Source of the DNA: an uncultured Fibrobacter sp.
GTDB lineage: Bacteria; Fibrobacterota; Fibrobacteria; Fibrobacterales; Fibrobacteraceae
Reading direction: 5' to 3'
NCBI RefSeq assembly: GCF_947305105.1
Contig: NZ_CAMZCS010000001.1
Span: 275,582 to 339,581 of the forward strand
Length of the DNA stretch: 64,000 nt
This document shows, in pieces, positions 9,423 through 18,832 of the stretch. Numbering within the stretch: the first letter of the stretch is position 1; each line of letters opens with the position of its first letter. The position numbers were made by a program, and so were the translations under genes. Below the pieces are notes generated by a model, which was not told the DNA's origin, searched no databases, and was given only the letters and a program-made list of their open reading frames with translations.

Positions 9423-10223
9423 ATGCAAGAAGCACAGAAACCGCGTATCCTCATCACGAATGATGATGGAGTGAATAGCGCGAACATGCACGCCCTCGCT
9501 GGCGCTCTTTCTCCCTATGGGGAGGTTTTTGTGTTTGCGCCGAAATCGGAACAGAGCGGTGTTTCTCATGCCTTTACGGTACGCCGTGGCCTCCAGGTCG
9601 AAGAAGCCCCTTCCGAGGCCGGTTACAAGGTCTTTTCGATGGACGGGACCCCTGCCGATTGCACGAAGTTTGCCTTGGGGCATTTTGCTTCCTATGGCTT
9701 GGAGGTAACCGCGGGGCATGGTCCGGGAGCTTTTGACGTGTGCTTCTCGGGCGTGAACGTGGGCGAAAATTCCGGAGTGTCTTCGCTTTATTCGGGGACT
9801 GTCGCCGGAGCGCGTGAAGCGGCCCTCTGGGGGGTGCCGGGCATTGCGCTTTCGCTGCGCGGGATGAATGCCTCCCTCTTGCCTGTTGCAATTGATTTTG
9901 CCGTGAAAACTGTCGAGAAACGCCTGTTCGAAAATATTCCCGCTGGTGTTTTCTGGAACGTGAATTTCCCAAAGGCCACTGCCGAAACCTTCAAGGGTTT
10001 CAAGGCGACGAGGATGGCCCTTGGAATGTTTACGGACCACTACTCCCACGATGGGGGCTTGTGGCAACTGGACGGTGACAAACTGTGGGACGAGCAGCCC
10101 GTGGATAGCGATGATTATTTGCTGAATCAAGGCTATGCGACGGTCACTCCCCACCGCATCGACCAGACCGATGAGAAAAGTTTGAAAAAAATAAATGAAA
10201 TGATTGCAGGAGGTGAATGGTAG
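9423..10223 (+). CDS. surE: 5'/3'-nucleotidase SurE
   Basis: 266 residues, close to the usual 250. The N-terminus RILITNDDGVNS has the metal-binding Asp14-Asp15 pair; KSEQSGVSHAFT supplies the conserved Ser, and CFSGVNVGENSG the metal-binding Asn. SurE removes phosphate from nucleoside monophosphates and related phosphoesters in the cytoplasm. The gene stands alone between a divergent methyltransferase and gyrA, separated from gyrA by a repeat element. Confidence 0.95.
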   Translation: MQEAQKPRILITNDDGVNSANMHALAGALSPYGEVFVFAPKSEQSGVSHAFTVRRGLQVEEAPSEAGYKVFSMDGTPADCTKFALGHFASYGLEVTAGHGPGAFDVCFSGVNVGENSGVSSLYSGTVAGAREAALWGVPGIALSLRGMNASLLPVAIDFAVKTVEKRLFENIPAGVFWNVNFPKATAETFKGFKATRMALGMFTDHYSHDGGLWQLDGDKLWDEQPVDSDDYLLNQGYATVTPHRIDQTDEKSLKKINEMIAGGEW

Positions 10224-10228
10224 ATTTG

Positions 10229-10344
10229 CGCTTTGAGCTATGAGGTCGCTCGTAAACTCGCTTTGAGGTCGTGCTCATACCTCAGAGGGAACCATAGGTG
10301 ACCGACCTCAAACCTTCCTACTGTCTACCTCCTACTGTCTACTA
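10229..10344. repeat. intergenic repeat element before gyrA
   Basis: The left part (CTTTGAGCTATGAGG-like) recurs in variant form at 25645-25705, 51220-51240 and 54870-54890. The right part (10311-10344) is TTCCTAC/TGTCTAC heptamers ending 16 bp before the gyrA start. Confidence 0.7.
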
Positions 10345-10359
10345 ATTTGAGGTTAACTA

Positions 10360-13050
10360 ATGTCAGAAGAAATGGTACCAGGCTCGCAGTTCAAGTCCCT
10401 CATCGAGAAGGACATGCAGGATTGCTACCTCCGCTATTCCATGAGCGTGATTGTGGCGCGTGCGCTGCCCGATGCGCGCGACGGCTTCAAGCCCGTGCAT
10501 CGCCGCGTGATGTTCAGTATGCACAAGCTGGGCGTGGTGCCCAACAAGGGTACGGTCAAGTCCGCCCGTATCGTGGGTGACGTCATCGGTAAGTACCACC
10601 CGCATGGCGACTCTGCCGTGTACGAGACGCTTGCGCGTATGGCCCAGGATTTCTCCCTGCGTTACCCGCTGGTGTTTGGTCAGGGGAACTTCGGCTCCAT
10701 CGACGGCGACAGCCCTGCTGCCATGCGTTACACCGAAGCCAAGATGAACAACCTCGGCGCGCTCATGCTCGAAGACCTGGAAAAGGATACCGTCGACATG
10801 GGCCCGAACTACGACGAGTCTCTTGAAGAACCGCTGGTTCTGCCTTCGGCACTCCCGAACATGATCGTGAACGGTACCTCCGGCATTGCCGTGGGTATGG
10901 CGACCAACATGGCTCCGCACAACTTGCGCGAAGTCGGTGCTGCAATACACGCCTTGGCCGAAAATCCGGACCTTCCGGACGAGAACCTGATGGACTACAT
11001 CAAGGGCCCGGACTTCCCGACTGGCGCTGTCGTCTGTGGCCGTTCCGGCATCCGCGAAGCTTACCTCACGGGCCATGGCCGCGTGCGCGTGCGTGCCCGC
11101 ACCGAAATCGAGACGGATTCCAAGGGCAAGCCGCGCATCATCGTCACTGAAATCCCGTACATGGTGAACAAGGCGGAACTCTGCAAGAAGATTGCAGACC
11201 TTGTTCGCGAAAAGCGTGTCGACGGCATTACCGACATCCGTGACGAATCTAGCCGCGACATTCGCATCGTTATTGAATTGCGCCGCGACGCTGTGGGTGA
11301 GGTGGTCTTGAACAACTTGTTCAAGTACACACAGTTACAGACAACGTTTAGCATTTACAACCTGGCCCTCATCAACAACCTGCCCAAGGTCCTCACGATG
11401 AAGGAACTGCTGCAGGTTTACATCGATCACCGCCTCGATGTGATTACGCGTTCGACGCAGTTCGATTTGAAGAAGGCCGAAGCCCGCCTCCACATTATCG
11501 AAGGCCTGCGCATCGCGACGCAGAACATCGACGAAGTCGTTCAGATTATCAAGGCGAGCAAGACGACCGACATCGCGAAGGCGTCTTTGCAGGAACGTTT
11601 CAACCTCGACGAAATCCAGTCGCAGGCCATCGTGGACATGCGCCTCGGCCAGCTCACCGGCCTCAACCTCGAAAAGTTGGAAGCCGAATACAACGAGCTC
11701 GTGGCGACTGTCGCCGACTTGAAGGACATTCTCGAAAAGCGTGAACGCCGCATCGCCATCATGCTCGAAAAGCTCGATGCCGTCGTGGCGAAGTACGGTG
11801 ACGAACGCCGCACCACCATCGGCGAAGCTATCGACGATAGCGACGAAGAAGACCTGATTGCCGAAGAGGAACAGGTGATTACGCTCAGCCGCGAAGGCTA
11901 CATCCGCCGTCTGCCTATCGACACGTTCAAGGCGCAGAACCGCGGTGGCAAGGGCATTATCGGTGCCGGCCTCAAGGACGAGGACAACGTGGAGCAGATC
12001 TTCACGGCGAGCACGCACAGCTACCTGCTCGTGTTCACCAACAAGGGCCGCGCCTACTGGACCAAGGTCTACCGCCTGCCCGAAGGCACGCGCAACGGCA
12101 AGGGCCGCCCGATTGTCAACTTTGTCGGGCTTACGGACGGCGAAACCGTGCAGGCGATTGTGCCGGTACGTAAGTTCGGCGGTTTCTTCTGTCTCGTGTT
12201 CGTGACCAAGAAGGGTATCATCAACAAGATGGACCTCAAGTTGTTCAGCCGTCCGCGCAAGGCGGGCGTGAACGCCATCAGCTTGGATGAGGGCGACGAA
12301 CTCGTGAAGGTGCAGCTCGTGGGCATGACCGAAGAAGAATACAAGGCTTCCCTGAACGCAGGCGATGTCGAAGATGCCGCCGATCAGTCTGCCGAGACTG
12401 CCGAACCGGCCGATGGTGAGGCCGAAGGCGATGATGCCGAAAATCTGGAAGCGCGCCCGATTCCGAATGACCTGCTGATGATTGCCACCCGCAACGGCCA
12501 GGCGGTCACGTTCCCGATCACCTGCTTCCGCCCGATGGGCCGTGGCACTCATGGTGTCCGTGGTATCAAGCTCTCCGAAGGTGACGAGGTCATCTCGCTC
12601 CTGTGGCTCAAGGCGGGCAACAAGGTGCTCACCATTACCGAGAAGGGCTACGGCAAGCGCAGCGAGCCGGGTACCTACCGTGTCACCAAGCGTGGCAGCA
12701 AGGGCGTCAAGAACCTGAACGTCACCGACAAGATCGGTTCGGCCGTGTTCGTGGACAGCGTTGCCGACGATTACGACTTGATCATCACCACCAAGGAAGG
12801 CCAGGTCATCCGCATCAAGGCTGCCGACATCCGCCTCACGGGCCGTAATGCCCAGGGCGTGAAGGCCATCAGCTTGCGCGAAGGCGACGTGGTGCAAGAT
12901 GCGACCGCCCTCCCGAGCGTGGAAGATATCGAACACGATAGCGCCGAGGCGAAGGAGACCTTCGACAAGGTGGAAGGCGTCGAAGTCGATGACGATTCCG
13001 TGGATGCTTCCGCTTCCGAAGGCGAAAATCCGACTCCGGAAGGCGTCTAG
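10360..13050 (+). CDS. gyrA: DNA gyrase subunit A
   Basis: 896 residues, ATG 10360 with TGAGGTT upstream. The breakage-reunion domain has catalytic Tyr124 in [10 protein letters not shown] and the quinolone region [12 protein letters not shown], with Ser85 and Glu89 at the positions equivalent to E. coli Ser83 and Asp87. The C-terminal pinwheel carries the GyrA box QNRGGKG at about 526, which separates it from ParC and supports gyrase function (negative supercoiling with GyrB). Between two pinwheel blades, residues about 668-700, is an unusual acidic insert rich in Asp, Glu and Ala, and the tail is also acidic. gyrB is not adjacent. Confidence 0.97.
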   Translation: MSEEMVPGSQFKSLIEKDMQDCYLRYSMSVIVARALPDARDGFKPVHRRVMFSMHKLGVVPNKGTVKSARIVGDVIGKYHPHGDSAVYETLARMAQDFSLRYPLVFGQGNFGSIDGDSPAAMRYTEAKMNNLGALMLEDLEKDTVDMGPNYDESLEEPLVLPSALPNMIVNGTSGIAVGMATNMAPHNLREVGAAIHALAENPDLPDENLMDYIKGPDFPTGAVVCGRSGIREAYLTGHGRVRVRARTEIETDSKGKPRIIVTEIPYMVNKAELCKKIADLVREKRVDGITDIRDESSRDIRIVIELRRDAVGEVVLNNLFKYTQLQTTFSIYNLALINNLPKVLTMKELLQVYIDHRLDVITRSTQFDLKKAEARLHIIEGLRIATQNIDEVVQIIKASKTTDIAKASLQERFNLDEIQSQAIVDMRLGQLTGLNLEKLEAEYNELVATVADLKDILEKRERRIAIMLEKLDAVVAKYGDERRTTIGEAIDDSDEEDLIAEEEQVITLSREGYIRRLPIDTFKAQNRGGKGIIGAGLKDEDNVEQIFTASTHSYLLVFTNKGRAYWTKVYRLPEGTRNGKGRPIVNFVGLTDGETVQAIVPVRKFGGFFCLVFVTKKGIINKMDLKLFSRPRKAGVNAISLDEGDELVKVQLVGMTEEEYKASLNAGDVEDAADQSAETAEPADGEAEGDDAENLEARPIPNDLLMIATRNGQAVTFPITCFRPMGRGTHGVRGIKLSEGDEVISLLWLKAGNKVLTITEKGYGKRSEPGTYRVTKRGSKGVKNLNVTDKIGSAVFVDSVADDYDLIITTKEGQVIRIKAADIRLTGRNAQGVKAISLREGDVVQDATALPSVEDIEHDSAEAKETFDKVEGVEVDDDSVDASASEGENPTPEGV

Positions 13051-13075
13051 TCCGTAAAAAACGAACTCAGAAAGT

Positions 13076-13115
13076 AAAAAAAGAGGCAATCTTTCCGGGA
13101 TGGCCTCTTTTTTTA
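13076..13115 (+). terminator. terminator after gyrA
   Basis: AAAGAGGC...GGCCTCTTT stem followed by a T run; it separates gyrA from the first xylanase-like gene. Confidence 0.85.
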
Positions 13116-13144
13116 TAGTTTATTGAGAAGGTAGGTGCAGGAAT

Positions 13145-14221
13145 ATGAGAAAAGAAATCCTAAAAACGGGCTTTGTCGTTGCCTTGGTGCTTGCGGTTTC
13201 CGCCTATGCGGCCGATGCCTGCAACGACGAAATGGGCCATGTGGGCGAGGGCAAGAAAGTCATTGGGACCGGTTCCGAGAGCGTCAAGGGGGACGTCGGC
13301 AATTCGGGTTTCCAGTACGAACTCTGGCATTCCGAAGGCTCGGGCTCCCTGACTTATTATGACAACGGAACCTTTTCTGCGGAATGGAGTGGCTCGCAAG
13401 ACTTCATTGCCCGAGTCGGTCTCCGGTATGCCGAAAGCAAAAATTTTGACGAATTTGGCAATTTTTCAGCGGATTTCAAGTTCACCAAGTCGGGAAGTGC
13501 CGATTTCTCGTATATTGGCATCTATGGCTGGACGGATAATCCGCGCGCCGATTACTTCATCCTGGAAGACTGGTTCAGCGAACCGAATCCCGAGTATTTG
13601 GGCGAAAAGAAGGGCGAGATTACGGTAGACGGGGATACGTACGACATCTATTCCTTTAAGCAAAACAAGCTGTATGTCCAGGGAGACATAAACTATCCGA
13701 CTTTTTACAGTGTCCGTCGCATACCCCGCCAGTGCGGCCATATAGATATCACGGCCCACTTCAAGAAATGGACGGAGCTCGGCCTCAATCTGGGCAAGAT
13801 GAACGAGGTCATGATGGTTGCGGAAGCGGGCAATGGTTCTGCTACGATAGATTTCACCTATTTCAACGTGACCGAATCGGAGCCTAGTTCTCCGGCTCCA
13901 TCCTCCAGTTCCGCAACTCCGGAATCGAGTTTTGCCGTGCCGGCCTCTGATGCCCTCGTTGAATCTTCTAGCTCTGTAACCCAGGAATTGAAACCTGCTG
14001 CAAAATCGTCTGAATCGACCACGGCGATGATGCAAAAGGTCCACATTAGTTCGTCCGACCGCAGCCTGGTCGTTTTCGATATGCAGGGCCGTATTTTGGG
14101 TAAGCTGACGGTACCGGCGGGAATGGCACTAAATAGTGCTATTTTTGCAAAATTCGGCAGGCCGGGTATCTACATGGTGCAGTCCGACGGGGTTTTCAAG
14201 GTGCTTTCCGTGGCAAAATAG
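13145..14221 (+). CDS. GH11 xylanase paralogue 1 with altered active site
   Basis: 358 residues with a signal peptide (to AYAADAC). Residues about 26-245 are a GH11 jelly roll: YYDNGTFSAEW, YIGIYGW, HFKKWTELGLNLG, and acid/base Glu227 in VAEAGNG. The position of the catalytic nucleophile reads NPRADYFILEDW, with Asp136 where the other four copies have Glu. The thumb segment QPSIKGT of active copies is also replaced (LYVQGDIN). In characterised GH11 enzymes a Glu-to-Asp change at the nucleophile nearly abolishes hydrolysis, so this copy may bind xylan without cutting it. A Ser/Pro linker and the conserved VFDMQGRILG...GIYMVQ C-terminal domain follow. Confidence 0.85.
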   Translation: MRKEILKTGFVVALVLAVSAYAADACNDEMGHVGEGKKVIGTGSESVKGDVGNSGFQYELWHSEGSGSLTYYDNGTFSAEWSGSQDFIARVGLRYAESKNFDEFGNFSADFKFTKSGSADFSYIGIYGWTDNPRADYFILEDWFSEPNPEYLGEKKGEITVDGDTYDIYSFKQNKLYVQGDINYPTFYSVRRIPRQCGHIDITAHFKKWTELGLNLGKMNEVMMVAEAGNGSATIDFTYFNVTESEPSSPAPSSSSATPESSFAVPASDALVESSSSVTQELKPAAKSSESTTAMMQKVHISSSDRSLVVFDMQGRILGKLTVPAGMALNSAIFAKFGRPGIYMVQSDGVFKVLSVAK

Positions 14222-14246
14222 CTTGAAAAAATGTAAAAAAAAGTAT

Positions 14247-14281
14247 AAAAAGGTTTTTTCGGCAAGAAAACCCTTTTTTTA
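14247..14281 (+). terminator. probable terminator after GH11 paralogue 1
   Basis: AAAGGTTTT and AAAACCCTTT form an imperfect stem, followed by a T run. Confidence 0.6.
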
Positions 14282-14374
14282 TTGTGCTATTTACTACAGA
14301 AAATTGCAAAAAAACAAAAAAAACAAGAAAAAAATCAGTATTTATCTATATTTGGTACAAACTTTGGAGGTTTT

Positions 14375-15541
14375 ATGAAAACGAGAATTATTGGGGCTTC
14401 GGCTCTTTGTGTAGCTTTTGCCGCTTCTAGCGCTTTGGCTCAGGATTTCTGCCAAACTGCTGCTCATAGCGGTTCTAAGGTGGAAGTTTCCACGAATAAA
14501 GTGGATAAGTTCAGCAATGGTATTGGTTACGAACTTTGGAACGAAGGCGGCAACGGTGGTTCCGCTACGTTCTACGACGATGGCTCCTTCAGCTGCAAGA
14601 TGACCGGTGCCAAGGACTATCTGTGCCGTGCCGGTCTTTCTTTCAATAGCGATAAGACCCACGAGGAAATTGGCCACATGAAGGCGGATTTCAAGCTGGT
14701 CAAGGGTAATCTTTCCGGAATCGACTATTCCTACATCGGCATTTACGGCTGGACCCGTGAACCTCTGGTAGAATGGTATATCGTGGACAACTCCGGTAGC
14801 CAGTACATGCCCGGTGATTGGGTTGCTCAGGGATCTTCTAAAAAGGCTCATGGCGAGTATGAAATTGACGGTGCCAAGTACAAGGTTTATGAAGGTGACC
14901 GCACCTCTTATTCCATCGATGGCGACAATACCTATTTCAAGCAGTATTTCAGCGTGCGTACTTCGATGCGCGATTGCGGTACCATCGATATTACCGCCCA
15001 CTTCAAGAAGTGGGAAGAACTCGGCATGAGAATGGGTAAGTTGCACGAAGCCAAGATCCTTGGTGAAGCCGGTAGCAATTCGGGTCCGAATGCCCGTGGC
15101 GAATACGACTTCCCCTATGCCAAAGTCTATATCGAAGGTGCTGCTCCCAGTTCTTCTGAAACCCCGTCTTCTAGCTCCGAAGCTCCGAAGTCCAGCTCCG
15201 ATGCTAAGTCTTCCAGCTCCGTTGGCCCGGCTTCCAGCTCCGACGCTCAGTCTTCCAGCTCTGTTGGCCCGGCTTCCAGCTCCGATGCCGTATCGTCTTC
15301 TAGTGCTCCTGCCAACGTAAGCAGCAGCTCCTCGGGTCTCGCTCTCCCTGCCGAAATGAAGGTCTTCCGTATGTCCGGTACCGCCCAGGTGTTCGACATG
15401 CAGGGTAAGTTCCTCGGCACGGTTGAACTGAAGTCCGGCGCTTCTCTGAAGGAAATCGTCGTGAACAAGTTCGGAAAGTCCGGAATGTATCTGCTGAAGC
15501 AGGGTGCTGCCGTTAAGGTTGTCTCTGCCGAAAAGCGCTAA
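14375..15541 (+). CDS. GH11 endo-1,4-beta-xylanase paralogue 2
   Basis: ATG 14375 with GGAGG at 14366-14370; 388 residues. Signal peptide to SALAQD. GH11 catalytic Glu133 in PLVEWYIVDNSG and acid/base Glu231 in LGEAGSN are present. It is the most diverged copy: the thumb reads RTSYSIDGDN, and loops contain extra residues (SGSQYMPGDWVAQ; an insertion SNSGPNARGEY after the acid/base). A long linker (about residues 252-315) is made of repeated SSSD/SSSSVGPA units. The C-terminal domain (QVFDMQGKFLG...KSGMYLLKQG) is the conserved type of Fibrobacter secreted enzymes and probably directs export or surface attachment. Predicted to hydrolyse xylan outside the cell. Confidence 0.9.
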   Translation: MKTRIIGASALCVAFAASSALAQDFCQTAAHSGSKVEVSTNKVDKFSNGIGYELWNEGGNGGSATFYDDGSFSCKMTGAKDYLCRAGLSFNSDKTHEEIGHMKADFKLVKGNLSGIDYSYIGIYGWTREPLVEWYIVDNSGSQYMPGDWVAQGSSKKAHGEYEIDGAKYKVYEGDRTSYSIDGDNTYFKQYFSVRTSMRDCGTIDITAHFKKWEELGMRMGKLHEAKILGEAGSNSGPNARGEYDFPYAKVYIEGAAPSSSETPSSSSEAPKSSSDAKSSSSVGPASSSDAQSSSSVGPASSSDAVSSSSAPANVSSSSSGLALPAEMKVFRMSGTAQVFDMQGKFLGTVELKSGASLKEIVVNKFGKSGMYLLKQGAAVKVVSAEKR

Positions 15542-15566
15542 ATTTTAGAAACATTGCTGAAAATGG

Positions 15567-15599
15567 CCCGTTTCCTCATGAGGAAACGGGTCTTTTTTT
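15567..15599 (+). terminator. terminator after GH11 paralogue 2
   Basis: Perfect palindrome CCCGTTTCCTCATGAGGAAA CGGG with a following T run. Confidence 0.92.
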
Positions 15600-15641
15600 G
15601 TCACAAAATGCCGTTTTTTTGCGGAAATCACAAGTCAAGGA

Positions 15642-15663
15642 ATGTTGTTTTATGATACAACAT
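15642..15663. promoter_or_regulatory. palindrome ATGTTGT-N8-ACAACAT upstream of GH11 paralogue 3
   Basis: A perfect 7-bp inverted repeat with an 8-bp spacer lies about 90 bp before the start at 15752. The core GTTGT-N8-ACAAC is repeated with the same spacing at 17023-17040 before paralogue 4, which suggests a dimeric regulator site. Confidence 0.5.
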
Positions 15664-15751
15664 CATTTATTTCTGCTGGGAGAAGCTTTGTGGAAAAGGG
15701 TATAGATTACATATGGTATGGTTGATAAATAACCATAAGAGGAGCTCAAAG

Positions 15752-16924
15752 ATGAATAAAAAAATATTGAAATTCGGCCTTGCCCTTGCGATGGGGCTTG
15801 TCTCGTCTGCATATGCGGACATCGATGCCTGCAAGGATAATATGGGCCATGAAGGCAAAGAATCGAGGACCCAGGGCCAGAACAACTCCAGCGTGACGGG
15901 TAACGTCGGCAGTTCTCCGTACCACTATGAAATCTGGTACCAGGGCGGCAACAATTCCATGACCTATTATGATAATGGTACTTACAAGGCCAGTTGGAGC
16001 AATACAGGAGACTTCCTTGCTCGTGTCGGATTCAGATACGACGAAAAGCAGACTTACGAGCAAGTTGGCCCCATCGATGCCTATTTCAACTGGAAAAAGG
16101 ATGGTAGTGCCGGTGGTTACAACTATATTGGTATCTACGGCTGGACGGTTGATCCGCTGGTAGAATACTACATCGTGGATGACTGGTTCAGCAAGCCGGG
16201 TGCAAACCTCCTCGGCCAGAGAAAGGGTGAATTCGAGGTGGATGGCGCCAAGTACGAAATTTGGCAGAATACCCGTGTCCAACAGCCTTCCATTAAAGGT
16301 ACTTCGACTTTCCCCCAGTATTTCAGCGTGCGTAGTAACTCCCGTTCTTGCGGACATATCGACATCACGGCTCACTTCAAGAAATGGGAAGAACTCGGCA
16401 TGAGGATGGGTAAGATGTACGAAGCCAAGGTGCTTGTCGAAGCCGGCGGCGGTACTGGTTCCTTCGATGTCTCCTACTTCAAGATGACAGACAAGAAGCA
16501 TCCTCTCGAATCTGCAGTTCCGTCTTCTAGCTCCGAAGCCCCGAAATCCAGTTCTGATAAGGCTCCGAAGTCCAGTTCTGACAAGGCTCCGGCCTCCAGT
16601 TCTGACAAGGCTCCGGCTTCTAGTTCTGACAAGGCCCCGGCCTCCAGCTCTGACGCCGCTGGTCAATCCTCCAGTTCTGAGCTGGCCGTTACTGCCCCCG
16701 CCGGTTCCTCCAGCTCCGGCCCCAGTGCCCTTCCGGCCGAAATTGCGAACTTTGGCATGGCTGGTACCTATCAGGTGTTCGACATGCAGGGCAAGTTCCT
16801 CGGCAAGGTTGAACTGAAGGATGGCTCCACCCTCAAGGCTGCCGTCGGAAGCAAGTTCCCCCATTCAGCTATCTACATGGTCAAGCGCGGCTCTGTAGCC
16901 AAGATTGTCTCTGTAGAACGCTAA
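15752..16924 (+). CDS. GH11 endo-1,4-beta-xylanase paralogue 3
   Basis: ATG 15752 with AAGAGGAG upstream; 390 residues. Signal peptide to SSAYAD. Both catalytic residues are present: nucleophile Glu138 (PLVEYYIVDDW) and acid/base Glu230 (VLVEAGGG). The thumb motif QPSIKGTSTFPQYFSVR is intact, so it should be an active xylanase. The linker (about 260-325) consists of near-identical KAPASSSD units, typical of slippage-expanded repeats. The C-terminal domain QVFDMQGKFLGKVELKDGS is nearly the same as in paralogue 2. Paralogues 3 and 5 share the N-terminal segment RGQNNSSVTGN or a close variant, pointing to recent duplication. Confidence 0.93.
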   Translation: MNKKILKFGLALAMGLVSSAYADIDACKDNMGHEGKESRTQGQNNSSVTGNVGSSPYHYEIWYQGGNNSMTYYDNGTYKASWSNTGDFLARVGFRYDEKQTYEQVGPIDAYFNWKKDGSAGGYNYIGIYGWTVDPLVEYYIVDDWFSKPGANLLGQRKGEFEVDGAKYEIWQNTRVQQPSIKGTSTFPQYFSVRSNSRSCGHIDITAHFKKWEELGMRMGKMYEAKVLVEAGGGTGSFDVSYFKMTDKKHPLESAVPSSSSEAPKSSSDKAPKSSSDKAPASSSDKAPASSSDKAPASSSDAAGQSSSSELAVTAPAGSSSSGPSALPAEIANFGMAGTYQVFDMQGKFLGKVELKDGSTLKAAVGSKFPHSAIYMVKRGSVAKIVSVER

Positions 16925-16946
16925 ATCGCGTTTTAAACGATGTTTG

Positions 16947-16981
16947 ACCCGATTCCCTCCCGGAATTGGGTCTTTTTTTTG
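16947..16981 (+). terminator. terminator after GH11 paralogue 3
   Basis: ACCCGATTCC...GGAATTGGGT stem with a long T run. Confidence 0.8.
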
Positions 16982-17022
16982 TCAAAAAACGCTGTGAAAT
17001 GACTGTTTGTAAACTGTTTCGT

Positions 17023-17040
17023 GTTGTTTCCTATAACAAC
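17023..17040. promoter_or_regulatory. palindrome GTTGT-N8-ACAAC upstream of GH11 paralogue 4
   Basis: Same half-sites and same 8-bp spacing as at 15642-15663, about 80 bp before the start at 17117. Confidence 0.5.
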
Positions 17041-17116
17041 GACTTTTGCGCTTTTTTCGCTATTTATTGTGGTTTCGCACCTATATTAAGAAGGATAACT
17101 TTATGAGGAGTAAACT

Positions 17117-18715
17117 ATGAAAAGTGTATCTAAAATTGCCAAAATGAGTCTTGCACTCATTGTTTCTTGCGGCTTAGGCAGTGCTTTCGCTGTTGACGCC
17201 TGTAAGGACCAGATGAGCAAGTCTGCAGGTTCTGGACATGGAGTGAGCGGGAACTCGGTCGGTTCCATCAGCGGCACCCCGTGGGGTTTCGAACAGTGGT
17301 ATCAGGGTGGCAGCGCTTCGATGACCTACTACGATAACGGTACGTTCAAGGCCAACTGGAACAATTCTAACGACTACCTGACCCGCGTGGGTTATCAGTA
17401 TGGTGGTGGCGGTATTGACCATAAATCCAAGTATTTCACGGTCGATTACAACTACAAAAAGACGGGCTCTGCTCAGTATGGCTATATCGGTATTTATGGC
17501 TGGACTGCTAACCCGGAAACCGAATACTACATCGTGGACGACTGGTACAGCAAGCCGAGCGAAAACTACGTCGGTGAAAAATTCGGTGAAATCACTGTGG
17601 ACGGCGCCAAGTACACCATCCACGCCTTCCTTCGCCAGCAGGAACCTTCCAAGTCGGGTACTTCCACCTTCGTCCAGTTCTTTAGCATCCGTCAGAGTGC
17701 GCGTCAGTGCGGCCATATCGACATTTCTGCCCACTTCAAGAAGTGGGACGAACTCTTCACGGGCCAGAACAAGCAACTCAAGGGTTCCAAGGGCGGTGGC
17801 TCTGCTTCGCTCAAGTTCGGTAAGGTGACCGAAGTGATGCTCATGACCGAAGCTGGTGGCGGCGCTACGGGTTCCGTGGAATACACCTACTTCGACATGA
17901 AGGATAACGGATCTCCTTCCGAGGTCGTTCCGCCGAAGGAAATCGAACGCAAGCCGTTCGGTGGCACGGCAGTCTCCATTCCGGGTTCTGTCGAAGCCGA
18001 AAACTTTGACGAAGGTAACGAAGGCGTTACGTACAGCGGTGCGCAGGGTGCATCGGGTGACGATGGCGACCACACCTATCGCGGTGAAGATTATGCCAGT
18101 GTCGACATCGTGAGCGGTGGCTCTGGTAAGGCAATCGGTTATACCGCTGCCGACGAATGGCTCGAATACACCATTAACGTTACTCAGGCCGGTGAATACG
18201 ATATCGAAGCCAACGTTTCGAACGGTTCCGGTGCAGGTACGGTTGAACTGTCCCTGGACGGCACGGCTCTTGCCTCTCTTGCTTTCACGGGAACTGCAGA
18301 TGACTGGAATGCCTATGAACTTGCCAAGGGCAAGGCCACTCTCACTGCTGGTCAACACAAGCTCCGCATCACCATTGCAAATGCAAATACGAATGTGGAC
18401 TACGTGAAGTTCAGCCTGCCGGGTGCTACTACCGTTGATCCGGGTACAAATCCGGGGACGGATCCTGGCACGAATCCCGCTACGAATCCGGGAACCAATC
18501 CGCAAGAAGATCCCCTGGCTTTGGCCAAGAATGTTCGCTTGAACAAGACCAGCCATGTGGCTCAGGTGTTCGATATGCAGGGCCGTTCTCTTGGCAGCGT
18601 TACTTTTGCCAACGGAACTTCTATCAACGATGCCATCTTTGCCAAGTTCGGCAAGGCCGGTGTTTACATGGTGAGGGTTGGCAGCAAGGTCCGTTCCATT
18701 TCTGTGACCCGCTAA
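17117..18715 (+). CDS. GH11 xylanase paralogue 4 with CBM6
   Basis: ATG 17117 with GAGGAG upstream; 532 residues, the longest copy. Signal peptide to SAFAVD. GH11 residues: nucleophile Glu136 (NPETEYYIVDDW) and acid/base Glu245 (MTEAGGG). An extra segment of about 20 residues (about 214-235, Lys/Gly/Ser rich) is inserted between HFKKWDEL and the acid/base strand. Residues about 283-434 are a family 6 carbohydrate-binding module (SVEAENFDEG, WLEYTINV, GEYDIEANVSNG, NVDYVKF), a module that binds xylan or cellulose chains. A TNPGTDPGTN linker replaces the Ser linkers of its neighbours, followed by the shared C-terminal domain. Predicted to be an extracellular xylanase targeted to insoluble substrate. 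Confidence 0.93.
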   Translation: MKSVSKIAKMSLALIVSCGLGSAFAVDACKDQMSKSAGSGHGVSGNSVGSISGTPWGFEQWYQGGSASMTYYDNGTFKANWNNSNDYLTRVGYQYGGGGIDHKSKYFTVDYNYKKTGSAQYGYIGIYGWTANPETEYYIVDDWYSKPSENYVGEKFGEITVDGAKYTIHAFLRQQEPSKSGTSTFVQFFSIRQSARQCGHIDISAHFKKWDELFTGQNKQLKGSKGGGSASLKFGKVTEVMLMTEAGGGATGSVEYTYFDMKDNGSPSEVVPPKEIERKPFGGTAVSIPGSVEAENFDEGNEGVTYSGAQGASGDDGDHTYRGEDYASVDIVSGGSGKAIGYTAADEWLEYTINVTQAGEYDIEANVSNGSGAGTVELSLDGTALASLAFTGTADDWNAYELAKGKATLTAGQHKLRITIANANTNVDYVKFSLPGATTVDPGTNPGTDPGTNPATNPGTNPQEDPLALAKNVRLNKTSHVAQVFDMQGRSLGSVTFANGTSINDAIFAKFGKAGVYMVRVGSKVRSISVTR

Positions 18716-18748
18716 AAGTTTCAAATCTAAAACACTCCTTATATTGTC

Positions 18749-18787
18749 AAAGGTGCCTCGTTCGGCGGGGTACCTTTTCTTTTTTTG
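18749..18787 (+). terminator. terminator after GH11 paralogue 4
   Basis: AAGGTGCC...GGTACCTT stem (one mismatch) followed by a T-rich run. Confidence 0.75.
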
Positions 18788-18832
18788 CGTAAAAAGCCTT
18801 TCATTGTCGTTTTTACAACAAAGAATTATTTG

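Noticed and set aside
11335..13089. Long minus-strand frame of 584 codons opposite gyrA
   Set aside because: It is a shadow of a strongly conserved gene on the plus strand, caused by codon bias; its product shows no recognisable family.
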